From assembly GCA_937918935.1 (NCBI GenBank), contig CAKZSI010000003.1, forward strand, positions 1 through 45,222: a DNA stretch of 45,222 nucleotides, read 5' to 3'. Position 1 is the stretch's first letter. The number at the start of each line of letters is the position of its first letter. Position numbers and translations under genes: made by a program. Shown piece after piece: positions 1 to 9,175 of the stretch. This stretch comes from an uncultured Chloroflexales bacterium (GTDB lineage: Bacteria > Chloroflexota > Chloroflexia > Chloroflexales > Chloroflexaceae). The notes beneath the pieces are model-generated. The model did no database searches and was not told where the DNA came from. It was given only the letters and a program-made list of their open reading frames with translations.

Positions 1-818
1 TCCGCCCAGTGGCGGATATAGCCGCGCCCAAAATCGCCGTAACGCTCAAAGGCCGCCTGGGCCGCCGTCTCCAGTTCCAGTGGCGCCACCAGGCCAGTGA
101 CGGCCATCACGCCGGGGTGCCTGACGAAGACGCGGGCCAGCGCGCGCGCCCAGCTTCGGTCCACCACCACATCGTCCCACGAAGGCCACGATGTCGTAGC
201 GGGCCTGGGCGACACCCCGGTTGCGCGCCCGGTTGAGACCGGGGCGCTCCTCACGCACGTAGTGTACGCCAGAGGAACGCTCTTGCACCAGTCGCGCGCT
301 GCGATCGTCGGCGGGAGCATTGTCCACGACGATCACCTCCAGGTCACCGGGGTATTCCAGGTCGAGCAGGGACTCGAGGCACGTGGCGAGATCGGCGGGG
401 CGGTCACGGGTGCACACAATAACACTGAGGGCGGGCCAGGTGACCGACTCCACCGGAGCGGATAGGGGTTGCGCAAACTGGTCAGGCAGGTACTGGCGGG
501 CCAGCGGCCAGGCCAGATGCTCGTAGATCGTCCGCGCGACGACGTGCGTGGAGACGACGCCGTCGTCGAGTGGCAGTTCGATGCTGCCCAGGGGTGCGCC
601 CCGCAGGCGTACCAGCGCTCGCACTGCACCGTAGCGCGTGCCAGCGCGCACGTCGTAGAGCGGTTCGGTCAACTCGAGATCGATCACCTTTTTGTGAGCT
701 ACAGCGAGATCGCGCTTACAGAGTTGTAAGCTGATGGCATACAGCTCATCCCAGGTCCGCTACGTTCAAGGGGCAGGGTGTAGGGCTGGAGGGCCGCGAG
801 GTGCGCGAACATACCCAT
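1..818 (-). pseudogene. Glycosyltransferase family 2, N-terminal part, frameshifted and cut by window edge
   Basis: The minus strand encodes the start of a GT2 glycosyltransferase: a ~75-residue leader, then a GT-A opening (LSVIVCTRDRPADLATCLESL) and NRGVAQARYDIVAF. Family members next have the metal-binding VDDDV. Here the frame breaks near 176-178. Shifting frame there gives VDDVVVDRSWARALARV and stays open to base 1. Restoring two bases would give a normal VDDDVVV. A second break seems to lie near 753-768: coding-like sequence from an ATG at 818 (MGMFAHLAALQPYTLPLERS) joins the main frame only after a shift. If that is wrong, the first usable start is GTG at 687. The two breaks suggest a decaying gene or assembly errors. 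The C-terminus lies outside the window. Confidence 0.7.
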
Positions 819-895
819 GTCCGGTGAGGTGTGATCTGCAGCAATTTTACACCGAATCTATACCAGACCCTCTATGATTCTTCGTTCTTATTGAG

Positions 896-901
896 TATAA
901 T
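896..901 (+). promoter_or_regulatory. Putative -10 box of the L,D-transpeptidase gene
   Basis: A perfect TATAAT lies 68 bases before the ATG at 970, in an AT-rich stretch (about 838-910). No good -35 hexamer stands at 16-18 bases. The position, in the only AT-rich part of the gap, supports promoter use. Confidence 0.5.
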
Positions 902-969
902 GGAAAAAATGTCGCCTGGCGATGGTTACAACTGTAAAGTGTAACATCACTCACATATGCGAGGACCGT

Positions 970-2193
970 ATGCAGAGCCGCCGCTCGATGCTGGCGCTCG
1001 TCCTGATGCTCGCCGCGTCATTCCTGGGCGCGGGGATGGGCTGGGCGCGCGCCATCGCCGCCCGTCATCCCGCCGCCGATTTTTCCGCCCCGATGAGCTA
1101 CGCCGAGGCCCGCAGCGCCGTCGAAGCCGCCCGCGCCCAGGAGGCCGCTCTCCGGGCAGCAGCGACGCAGCAGTTATCCACCATCGACCCGGCCCGGTTG
1201 CCGCTGCTGCAAACGATCTACTTCCCCGCCACCGGACACCATCTGAGCAATCGCAGCGGCTTTCTCGACTTCTGGCGCGCCAACGGGCAGTTACACGTCT
1301 TTGGTTATCCGATCACTGAGGAGTTCGTTGAGCAGGGTCGCATTGTCCAGTACTTCGAGCGCGCCCGTTTCGAGTACAGCCCGGAGCATGCCGGCACGCC
1401 CGACCAGGTGCAACTGGGGCTGCTGGGCCGCGAGATTCTCGAAGTGCAGGGCTTTCCCGGAGGGATTGACGATCCCCAGAATGGCGCTCGCTACTTCCCC
1501 GAAACACGCCACAGCCTCTGGGGCGAGTTTCGCCGCGTGTGGGAGCGCCGTGGCCAGTTGCGCATCTTCGGCTACCCGCTCAGCGAGGTGGTGGACGAAG
1601 AGGGGCGCAGTGTGCAGTACTTTGAGCGGGCCAGGTTCGTCTACTTTCCCGAGGATCTGCCGTTTTTCTTCCAGAGCATTCAGGCCGCCAACGGCTTTGA
1701 TCTCAGCAGCCTGTTCGAGGTGCAGTTCAGCGACCTGGGGCGTCAACTGGCGCAGATCCGCGGCCTTAACCTCGCGCCGGCGCCTCAACTCGAGGGCGCC
1801 CTTATCTGGGACCCGGCGATCTGGGAGCGGCGGATCGAGGTCAATCTGAGCGAGCAGTGGCTGAGCGCCTATGAAGGCGATCTGCTGGTCTTTCGCGCGC
1901 CGGTGGCCACCGGGCGCGATGGCTTCAACACGCCCGTCGGCGACTACGCCATCTACGCGAAGTACGATATGCAGACCATGTTCGGCTGCATGGGCGGCGA
2001 GTGCTGGAACGTGCCGAACATCCCCTGGGTGCAGTATGTGGTGGGCGGCGTGGCCCTGCACGGCACCTACTGGCACAACAGCCACGGCACCGGGGTGCGC
2101 CCCTCCCACGGCTGCATCAATCTGCGCATCGACGATGCCCAGTGGCTCTACGAGTGGGCCGATGTTGGTACACGGGTGATCATCTCGTACTGA
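970..2193 (+). CDS. Secreted L,D-transpeptidase (YkuD family) with two N-terminal repeats
   Basis: A 407-residue cell-wall enzyme likely to cross-link peptidoglycan by 3-3 transpeptidation or attach proteins to it. The C-terminal YkuD domain (about 285-407) carries the active-site signature: HGTYWHN at 364-370 and SHGCINL at 379-385, with Cys382 as nucleophile and His364/His380 beside it. Residues 1-28 form a signal peptide. Two copies of a ~53-residue unit precede the catalytic domain (about 84-137 and 175-227). Both contain YFP-T-H, a GQL-FGYP core and QYFERARF-Y. They probably bind the wall, which is inference. The start at 970 is chosen because GAGGAC lies just upstream and a signal peptide follows directly. 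An upstream in-frame start at 922 has neither. Confidence 0.9.
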   Translation: MQSRRSMLALVLMLAASFLGAGMGWARAIAARHPAADFSAPMSYAEARSAVEAARAQEAALRAAATQQLSTIDPARLPLLQTIYFPATGHHLSNRSGFLDFWRANGQLHVFGYPITEEFVEQGRIVQYFERARFEYSPEHAGTPDQVQLGLLGREILEVQGFPGGIDDPQNGARYFPETRHSLWGEFRRVWERRGQLRIFGYPLSEVVDEEGRSVQYFERARFVYFPEDLPFFFQSIQAANGFDLSSLFEVQFSDLGRQLAQIRGLNLAPAPQLEGALIWDPAIWERRIEVNLSEQWLSAYEGDLLVFRAPVATGRDGFNTPVGDYAIYAKYDMQTMFGCMGGECWNVPNIPWVQYVVGGVALHGTYWHNSHGTGVRPSHGCINLRIDDAQWLYEWADVGTRVIISY

Positions 2194-2272
2194 GCCTCGC
2201 ACCATCTCGCCCTAACACCTACCGGCGGGTTGAGGGTACGTCATGCGGCAGGAGCCCGCGGAGTGTTACGGC

Positions 2273-4288
2273 CTAACGCCAGCGGCAGGCCGTTCTTGCG
2301 GCGTCCCAGCGGGTGTTCCCCCCCTGGTACGGACCGCTGTGGGCCACTTCCCAGAGGCCACCGTTCAGCTCCAGGATCACCAGGGTGGCCGTCGAGTCCA
2401 CTGTCGGAGCGATCCGAACTAGCGCTACATCGCCGCCGCGAATGCAGAAGTCGCGGATAGACCCTTCAAGCCCGCCGTTGAACTGCCAGCTACGGAGCGT
2501 GGTCACCAGGGCCGGGTAGTTGTTTGGCGAATCCATAATCTCCGAGTCAGACGGTGTGAGCTGCGCCGCGATGATGTACCCGCCCATGTCCGGGCAGGAG
2601 GCCCAGCGAGTGGAACCGTCCACTGCCTCGCCTTCGACAAAGCCCGCGCATAGCACCTCGATGCCGGCAGGCAGACGCAACGTCTCACGGCTGCGGGTAC
2701 TGGGCTCAGCCCAGACCACTACCGAGCCACTGGTGCCGGGTGCGGTGACAAACAGCTGCTCGTTGGGCGTATCGACGGCGGTAAGTGGGGCCGGGGTTGA
2801 CGTAGGAGCAATCTCCTGGCCGACGAGGGCCTGTGGTAGTGGCTCGACCCGTATCGGCGACCACAGCAACTCTGCGCCGGCATATGCGGCCAGTTGCTCG
2901 CCACCAGAAATGACGGTGGCCTGGCCGTTGCCGGTGGGGTCGAAGCGCCAGAGCTTTTGAGCGCCGATGAGCCAGAGTTGGCCGTCTGGCCCGCCGAAGG
3001 CACCCTCGATCGGCGCGTCCGTCAACAGCCGCGGCTCGCCGCCGTCCAATCTAAGTGCGTAGCTGCCGGAAGTCGACCCATCATCGATCACTGCTGCCAG
3101 CCAGCGTGCATTAATGCCGATCAGCCGCACCGCCGCGAGACGGCCGATCAGCTTGACGGTCTCGCGATCCACGTCGATCAGATAGATTCCCTCACCGGCT
3201 GGACCCTGTGCGACCATGGCGATCTGGTTGCTTCCCGGGACAGCCGTCCAGGCTTGCGGGCCACCCCGCGGGAGCTGTAGCTCGGCAGCGACCGGGCGGA
3301 GCCCATCGTTGCTCAAGGCCAGCAACTGAGGCGGTGCTGTCCCATCCTCGTTGATGAAAATCAGCGCCTGGGCATCGCCGGTCCATGTCAGATATGTCAG
3401 ACCGGTCGCGACGGCATTGCTGCCAGCAGTTGCATCGCCCACCTGTGTCAGCCCCCCGGCTCCAACCGTATAGAAGCTCCCGTCGCCCCGGGCCACAAAG
3501 CGCACCAGTCCGCGTGGATCCACCATCAGGCCGCTGGGGGCCTGTTGCCGATTGGGCCGGTACGGGCGCAGCAGGAAGTCGCCAATGTCGATCACCTGGC
3601 CGTCGCGGCGAACGATGAAGCCGTTGCTGCCCAGCCGATCCGGGTACTGCGCAGTTACAGTGTCGGCGTCCACCCAGCCGGTAACGGCGCTGAAGCTCTG
3701 CTCGCTGGTCCAGCGCACCTCTGGGGAGTCGGGTCTGGCCGCCCTGGAGTAGATGTTACCGTCCCGCTCGTAGACGATCTCGGCGCCATCGGGCCGGAAC
3801 AGGAACGGGTCGGTCTTGCCGCTGATGTCGATGCTCGGCCCTGTTGCGCCCCAGGTATAGGCGAGCTGGCCAGCTTGATCCACACGCACGGCCCCTCGTC
3901 CATCCACTGCCTCTAGTGCACGATCGGGGGCCTCCCAGCGCGTGATCTGTACGAGTGTCTGCGGGGCGGGCCATTCCTGCCGGAGTGTGTCGTCTATAAC
4001 GGTGAAGAGCATGGATTGCAGCGTCGCCCCACGTACAAGAAAGGTTGTGTCGGGGTCACGGGCCACCGGAGCACCTGTGGACGCGGCTGTGTCCGCCTCA
4101 GGACTGGCGTCTGCCGTGGCAGTATCGAGGCTGGCAGCGGTGTGTGCGGTGGCAGCAGTGGTGGGCGTAGTGAGTAGTATTGCCGTGACCGTTGCGGTGG
4201 GCTCGGGCGTTGCCGGGGCGGCCCCACAGCCTGTAAGCAGCGCAGCCAGGGCGATCAGCGTGATGGGAAGGATCGTGCGGTAAGGCAT
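2273..4288 (-). CDS. Beta-propeller lipoprotein with C-terminal SH3-like domain
   Basis: A 671-residue exported protein. It opens with a lipoprotein signal (LAALLTGC, lipid-bearing Cys near 21), then a Thr/Ala/Pro-rich linker to about residue 75. The centre has repeated short beta-blade patterns (IVYERDGNIYSRAA, QLWLIGAQKLWRFD) like TolB/WD40-type propellers. Around residues 520-590 is an SH3b-like stretch (GSVVVWAEPSTRSRETLRLPAG, WASCPDMGGYIIAAQL). The role is unknown; family logic suggests surface sensing or binding to wall or other proteins. The start at 4288 is preferred over an upstream in-frame start because GGAG lies 7 bases ahead and the lipobox is then correctly placed. No enzyme motif is visible. 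Confidence 0.8.
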   Translation of the reverse strand: MPYRTILPITLIALAALLTGCGAAPATPEPTATVTAILLTTPTTAATAHTAASLDTATADASPEADTAASTGAPVARDPDTTFLVRGATLQSMLFTVIDDTLRQEWPAPQTLVQITRWEAPDRALEAVDGRGAVRVDQAGQLAYTWGATGPSIDISGKTDPFLFRPDGAEIVYERDGNIYSRAARPDSPEVRWTSEQSFSAVTGWVDADTVTAQYPDRLGSNGFIVRRDGQVIDIGDFLLRPYRPNRQQAPSGLMVDPRGLVRFVARGDGSFYTVGAGGLTQVGDATAGSNAVATGLTYLTWTGDAQALIFINEDGTAPPQLLALSNDGLRPVAAELQLPRGGPQAWTAVPGSNQIAMVAQGPAGEGIYLIDVDRETVKLIGRLAAVRLIGINARWLAAVIDDGSTSGSYALRLDGGEPRLLTDAPIEGAFGGPDGQLWLIGAQKLWRFDPTGNGQATVISGGEQLAAYAGAELLWSPIRVEPLPQALVGQEIAPTSTPAPLTAVDTPNEQLFVTAPGTSGSVVVWAEPSTRSRETLRLPAGIEVLCAGFVEGEAVDGSTRWASCPDMGGYIIAAQLTPSDSEIMDSPNNYPALVTTLRSWQFNGGLEGSIRDFCIRGGDVALVRIAPTVDSTATLVILELNGGLWEVAHSGPYQGGNTRWDAARTACRWR

Positions 4289-4377
4289 ACAGAGCTCCGT
4301 ACGGCGACGAGCGAGCCGATCGCACGGCTCACGCCTCTTCGATACATGCTCAGTATGCGCCACCAGGGTTGAAGTGA

Positions 4378-4395
4378 GTGTCACAGAAGTGACAC
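4378..4395. promoter_or_regulatory. Perfect 7-4-7 palindrome, possible operator
   Basis: GTGTCAC, four bases, then GTGACAC. It lies 90 bases upstream of the lipoprotein start (4288) on the promoter side. The shape fits a dimeric regulator site, but no regulator is encoded nearby. Confidence 0.4.
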
Positions 4396-4400
4396 AACAG

Positions 4401-4441
4401 GGCCTGCTGGTGGCCAGATCTCCCCGACGCACCAGCAGGCC
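4401..4441. terminator. 12-bp GC-rich hairpin followed by TTTT on the plus strand
   Basis: Arms GGCCTGCTGGTG (4401-4412) and CACCAGCAGGCC (4430-4441) with a 17-base loop. GTTTTG follows on the plus strand, as for an intrinsic terminator, but no plus-strand gene ends here. On the minus strand it would lie in the leader or upstream of the lipoprotein gene. Confidence 0.45.
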
Positions 4442-4549
4442 GTTTTGTCCTCTAACCCGTCAAGTCCGCCAGTGCCGGGCGCACGGTGCGCGAGGTGCAG
4501 ATCGAGCAGGGGTAGATTATCGTCACCCTCGACTGAGCCCGGTGGCACG

Positions 4550-4598
4550 ATCTGCCCCCCGGCCCTCACGGGTAACCTGTGAGGGCCGGGGGGCAGAT
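4550..4598. terminator. 20-bp perfect hairpin downstream of the thiolase gene
   Basis: Perfect 20-bp arms (4550-4569 and 4579-4598) around a 9-base loop, just after the thiolase stop at 4625. There is no T-run on the minus strand, so it may act as an mRNA 3' stabiliser or a factor-assisted terminator. Confidence 0.6.
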
Positions 4599-4624
4599 GA
4601 TGTTCCTCTGGTGGCTGCCCGGCG

Positions 4625-5806
<1,182 letters not shown>

Positions 5807-5858
5807 GGATGTATTCTCCTTCGCGGGCATGGGACCAGTCCCTGCCCGACTGCCGCAG

Positions 5859-5896
5859 ATGGGAAACCCGGGTTTTCCCATGACCCTGCCTGCCGG
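5859..5896 (+). repeat. Palindromic intergenic repeat, family A copy 1
   Basis: TGGGAAACCC-GGGTTTTCCCA core followed by TGACCCTGCCTGCCGG, in the gap between the fadN and fadA genes. Confidence 0.7.
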
Positions 5897-5952
5897 ATGG
5901 CCGCGGGTAGGGGCAAACGACGGTTCACCCTACGTTCTGCTCAACTGTACCA

Positions 5953-5991
5953 GATGGGGCAACCAGGTTTCCCCGGGCCCCTGCCTGCCGG
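5953..5991 (+). repeat. Palindromic intergenic repeat, family A copy 2
   Basis: GGGGCAACC-A-GGTTTCCCC followed by GGGCCCCTGCCTGCCGG, 94 bases after copy 1 in the same gap. Confidence 0.75.
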
Positions 5992-6054
5992 TAGGTGTCG
6001 CACCATCGTTTCCCCGACGCTCCTGCCGGGGCGGATGTCTGCCCATCCCGGCCT

Positions 6055-8484
6055 CTAGTTCCGCAGCGGCTTGCCTGTCTCCAGCATATGGCGGGCGCGG
6101 GCCATCGTGCGTTCGTCTTTCAGCAGGGCCACAATCGCCTCGCGCTCCAGTTGCATGATGTAAGCCTCATCCACGAACTGCGGGCTGCTCAGGTCGCCGC
6201 CGCAGAGGATGTAGGCCAGTTTATCGGCGATGACCGTATCATACTCCGTAGCGTAGCCGCCCTGGGCCAGTTGGTAAATGGCGATCCGCGCGGCAGCCAG
6301 GCCATCGCGCCCCAGCGCGTAGCATGTTCTGGTGCTGGTCGGTGGCAGATAGCCTTCGGCTGCCAGGCGCAGCACCTCGCGCTTCGCCTCGCCGAGCAGG
6401 TAGTCCTGGTTGAAGACGATGCGGTCGGTAGGGCGCAGGAAGCCCAGTTCGCGGGCCTCGTGGGCGCTGGTGGCGACCTTGACCAGGGCGATGGTCTCGA
6501 AGACCTGCTGGAAGGCCTTGAGTGTGTCGCCGCCGGTGCGGGCCGCCTCGGCGATGATGCGCCGGTTCAGCTCCTTGCAACCGCCCCAGCCGGGAATTAA
6601 CCCTACGGCGAACTCCGGCAGACCCATGTAGGTCTCGGCGGCGGCCACCGCGGCCGCGCCGTGCATCGCCAGTTCAGCCCCGCCGCCCAGGGTCTGTCCG
6701 AAGGGCGCAGTCACCACCGGTTTGGGGTTATGGCGCAGCGCCTGGTAGGCCTGCTGGACCAGACCGAGCAACTCTTCGAGATCCTCCCAGGCCCCGGCCT
6801 CAACCGCCGCGCCAAAATCGTTCAGATCGGCGCCGGCGGAGAAACGCGCCCCCTGGTTGCCGACGACCATCCCGACCCAGCGATCCTGCTTGAGTTCCTC
6901 GACCGCCGCCAGCATGATCTCGATCACCTGACCGCCGATGGTGTTGGCTTTGGAGTGGAGCTCCAGACACAGGACGCCATCGCCCAGGTCCACCAGGCTG
7001 GCAGCGGCGTTGCCGTGCACGAGCTTGCCGGCCTCCTTGAGCGCGGCCAGGTCAATCGCCCGCGGGTCGCGCACGATGATCTCGTGGCGGCCAGTGGTGA
7101 CGTTGTACGCCGATTGTTGGCTATCGGCCTCCTGCTTGTAGAAGCGCGCGTCGCCTCTCGCAAGCTGGTCCACCCAGGCCGGCAGTTCCAGGCCCCGCGA
7201 GCGCATCAGATCGGCGGTCTCGGCCAGGCCCAGGGCGTCCCAGATCTGGAATGGCCCCATCTGGTGGGCGAAGCCCCAGCGGATGGCGTTGTCCACATCG
7301 GCGACGCTGTCGGCAATTTCGGGGAGGCGGCGGGCGGCGTAGGCCATCATCGGCAGGAGGGCCTCCGCCACGAGGGCCGCGCCGCGGTCGTCGGGTTGTT
7401 CGGCGCTTCGGCGCAGCAGGAAGCGCAGTCGCTCGGGCAGGCTCTTGATCTTGTTGGCCTCCTCGATCAGCGCCTCCACGCTGGCAGTTCCCTGCGGCGG
7501 CACGTACTCCAGCGTTGCCAGGTCAAGGGGCCAGAACTCGCGCCTGTCGCCCTGGCGCACCTCTTTGTAGAAGCCCTGGCCGACCTTGCGGCCCAGCTTG
7601 CCGCCGGCCACCATGCGCTCGAGGAAGTCGTTCTCGCGGTAGACCTCGCGGCTCTCATCGTCGGGGATGGCCTTGTAGAGGTTCGAGGCGACGTAGTGCA
7701 TCACGTCCACGCCAACCTGGTCGAGCAGGCGGAAACTGGCGGTGTTGGGGCGCCCGATCAGCGGCCCGGTGAGCGCGTCTACCTCCTCGACCGTGTAACC
7801 CTTCGCCAGGGCGTAATTGAGCACCACCTGGCCGGCATAGGAGAAGATGCGGTTGCCGATGAAGTTGGGGCGATCCTTGCAGATCACCACGCCCTTGCCC
7901 AGGCGATCCTCGGCGAAGCGGCGGAAGGCGGCCACGACGGTGGGGTCGGCATCATCACCGGGGATGAGTTCGAGCAGCTTGAGGTAGCGCGGCGGGTTGA
8001 AGAAGTGCGCGCCGAAGAAGTGACGCTTGAACTCGGGGCTGCGGCCCTCGGCGATCAGGGCGATGGGGATGCCGGAGGTGTTGGTGGTGATGATGGCCCC
8101 CGGCTTGCGGATGGCGTCCAGGCGCTCCATCAGCGCCTGCTTGGGGCCGAGTTGCTCGATGATCGCCTCGACGATCCAGTCGCAATCGGCGATCTTCGCG
8201 AAGTCGTCCTCTGTGTTGCCCAGGGTGATCAACTCGGCAGTGCGCTCGCTGAAGAGGTTCGACGGGCGCGCCTTACGCATGCGGTCGTAGCCGCTCTGCA
8301 CGATACGATTACGCACGGCGGGGTGCTGCAAGGTCAGCCCCTTCGCCTCTTCTTCCGGGGTGAGCTTGTCGGGCGGCACGTCGAGCAGCAGTACGGGCAG
8401 GCCGGCGCCGGCAACCAGGCCGGCGATGGCAGCGCCCATCGTACCGGCGCCGATGACGGCGACACGCTTCAACTGGTCCTGCAT
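6055..8484 (-). CDS. fadN: 3-hydroxyacyl-CoA dehydrogenase / enoyl-CoA hydratase fusion
   Basis: An 809-residue bifunctional beta-oxidation enzyme in dehydrogenase-first order, like Bacillus FadN. The NAD-binding Rossmann motif GAGTMGAA is at 12-19. The catalytic region of the dehydrogenase is seen as TNTSGIPI and GAHFFNPPRYLKLLELIPG, with a second dehydrogenase helical domain following. The C-terminal part (from about 490) is a crotonase fold. Both hydratase acids look present: Glu in LGGGAELAMHG and Glu in GLPEFAVGLIPGWGG. So both half-reactions (hydration of enoyl-CoA, oxidation of the hydroxyacyl-CoA) seem feasible. A good GGAGG ribosome site precedes the ATG at 8484. The thiolase follows downstream. 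Confidence 0.93.
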   Translation of the reverse strand: MQDQLKRVAVIGAGTMGAAIAGLVAGAGLPVLLLDVPPDKLTPEEEAKGLTLQHPAVRNRIVQSGYDRMRKARPSNLFSERTAELITLGNTEDDFAKIADCDWIVEAIIEQLGPKQALMERLDAIRKPGAIITTNTSGIPIALIAEGRSPEFKRHFFGAHFFNPPRYLKLLELIPGDDADPTVVAAFRRFAEDRLGKGVVICKDRPNFIGNRIFSYAGQVVLNYALAKGYTVEEVDALTGPLIGRPNTASFRLLDQVGVDVMHYVASNLYKAIPDDESREVYRENDFLERMVAGGKLGRKVGQGFYKEVRQGDRREFWPLDLATLEYVPPQGTASVEALIEEANKIKSLPERLRFLLRRSAEQPDDRGAALVAEALLPMMAYAARRLPEIADSVADVDNAIRWGFAHQMGPFQIWDALGLAETADLMRSRGLELPAWVDQLARGDARFYKQEADSQQSAYNVTTGRHEIIVRDPRAIDLAALKEAGKLVHGNAAASLVDLGDGVLCLELHSKANTIGGQVIEIMLAAVEELKQDRWVGMVVGNQGARFSAGADLNDFGAAVEAGAWEDLEELLGLVQQAYQALRHNPKPVVTAPFGQTLGGGAELAMHGAAAVAAAETYMGLPEFAVGLIPGWGGCKELNRRIIAEAARTGGDTLKAFQQVFETIALVKVATSAHEARELGFLRPTDRIVFNQDYLLGEAKREVLRLAAEGYLPPTSTRTCYALGRDGLAAARIAIYQLAQGGYATEYDTVIADKLAYILCGGDLSSPQFVDEAYIMQLEREAIVALLKDERTMARARHMLETGKPLRN

Positions 8485-8546
8485 CGGGTCCTCCTTGACC
8501 GGGACGGTACACCGGGGTTATATGCAGCGCGTCATGAAACGTGGGC

Positions 8547-8552
8547 ATGATA
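8547..8552 (-). promoter_or_regulatory. Putative extended -10 of fadN
   Basis: On the minus strand TGG-TATCAT fits an extended -10. TTTCGC lies 17 bases further upstream as a weak -35. The start codon is about 55 bases downstream of the inferred transcript start. Confidence 0.45.
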
Positions 8553-8594
8553 CCACATGTGCCGTGGATGCGAAAGTAGAGCCGGCCCATACGT

Positions 8595-8701
8595 GTTCAG
8601 ATTTACCGCACAGCACGCAGAGAAACGTGGAGAGTGAACTTTTTCAAGCCCTCCGCGCCCTCTGCGGTGCGAACGTGCTGGGTAGCTGTGCACACTATCG
8701 C
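8595..8701 (+). repeat. ~107-bp dispersed repeat, family C copy 1
   Basis: Starts GTTCAGATTTACCGCA, continues AGCACGCAGAG, and later has CCCTCTGCGGTGCGAACGTG and CACACTATCG. It matches 23945-24059 along its length with substitutions. The ends (ACCGCACAG / CTCTGCGGTG) are partly complementary. Confidence 0.65.
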
Positions 8702-8825
8702 CGGCCCGACGGTCAGGGCAGGTGCGACAATCCGCCTCTGGCGGGGGGGCGGGGCTTTGCCCTGCGGACGTTGCATCAGCCCTGCCCCTCCAACGAGAAC
8801 GTGGGTGTGAACCGGGTCTACGGAG

Positions 8826-8831
8826 TATAAT
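8826..8831 (+). promoter_or_regulatory. Putative -10 box of the small duplicated-motif gene
   Basis: A perfect TATAAT lies 40 bases before the ATG at 8872. No matching -35 is seen. Confidence 0.45.
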
Positions 8832-8871
8832 AGAAGAGACCATGCATCGCGATAGGAAAGGAGCGCCTCCT

Positions 8872-9081
8872 ATGCTTCCCCCCACCGTGCGGCCCGCGAC
8901 CCTGGATGAGAACAGCCTCGAACGTTTGCGGAACCTGGAGCAGGAGCTGGGCAGCGTGATCGTGGCCTACAAGGCTGACAATCCTTTCGCCCACCTGAGC
9001 GAGGATCAGCTTCAGCGACTCAAGACATTGGAACAGGAGCTGGGGGTGGTGTTGCTGGCCTTCAAAGCGCCCGCGTCGTGA
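8872..9081 (+). CDS. 69-residue protein of two 25-residue repeat units
   Basis: I do not recognise this protein. Residues 11-35 and 42-66 align without gaps: L-D/S-E-x-x-L-x-R-L-R/K-x-LEQELG-x-V-I/L-x-A-Y/F-K-A. Each unit looks like an amphipathic helix followed by a short strand (VIVAYKA / VVLLAFKA). The DNA of the two units has diverged, so selection rather than a recent duplication keeps the match. The ATG at 8872 has GGAG nine bases upstream and a TATAAT at 8826, which supports a real gene. There is no signal peptide or membrane segment. It could be a small dimerising adaptor. It faces the ABC ATPase gene convergently. Confidence 0.7.
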   Translation: MLPPTVRPATLDENSLERLRNLEQELGSVIVAYKADNPFAHLSEDQLQRLKTLEQELGVVLLAFKAPAS

Positions 9082-9146
9082 GAGCGGTGTCGCCTTTCTG
9101 AAAGGTTTCGCCGCACGGCCATTTGCCTGGCAGGGTGGGGCGCCCT

Positions 9147-9163
9147 GGAGGGCACGGCCCTCC
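9147..9163. terminator. Short hairpin between convergent genes
   Basis: GGAGGGC-ACG-GCCCTCC, placed between the small gene end (9081) and the ABC ATPase end (9176). It may serve both genes. It resembles the family B hairpins elsewhere in the window. Confidence 0.45.
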
Positions 9164-9175
9164 GCGCGCCATCTT

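Larger units (their letters stand above)
4289..4624. other. Non-coding gap with an operator-like palindrome and two strong hairpins
   Basis: This 336-base gap between two minus-strand genes holds no credible gene. It contains GTGTCAC-AGAA-GTGACAC at 4378-4395, a 12-bp hairpin at 4401-4441 and a 20-bp perfect hairpin at 4550-4598. No clear promoter for the lipoprotein gene at 4288 was found. Confidence 0.6.
8485..8871. other. Divergent intergenic region with a long repeat and two promoters
   Basis: 387 bases between fadN (leftward) and a small gene (rightward). It holds a likely fadN promoter near 8547, one copy of a ~107-bp dispersed repeat (8595-8701) and a TATAAT at 8826 for the small gene. 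No further gene is credible here. Confidence 0.6.

Noticed and set aside
922-969. Earlier start for the L,D-transpeptidase
   Set aside because: The extra residues precede the signal peptide and have no ribosome site; ATG at 970 does.
6661-8550. Long open frame on the plus strand opposite fadN
   Set aside because: His/Gln/Arg-rich translation typical of an antisense shadow; fadN is unambiguous on the other strand.
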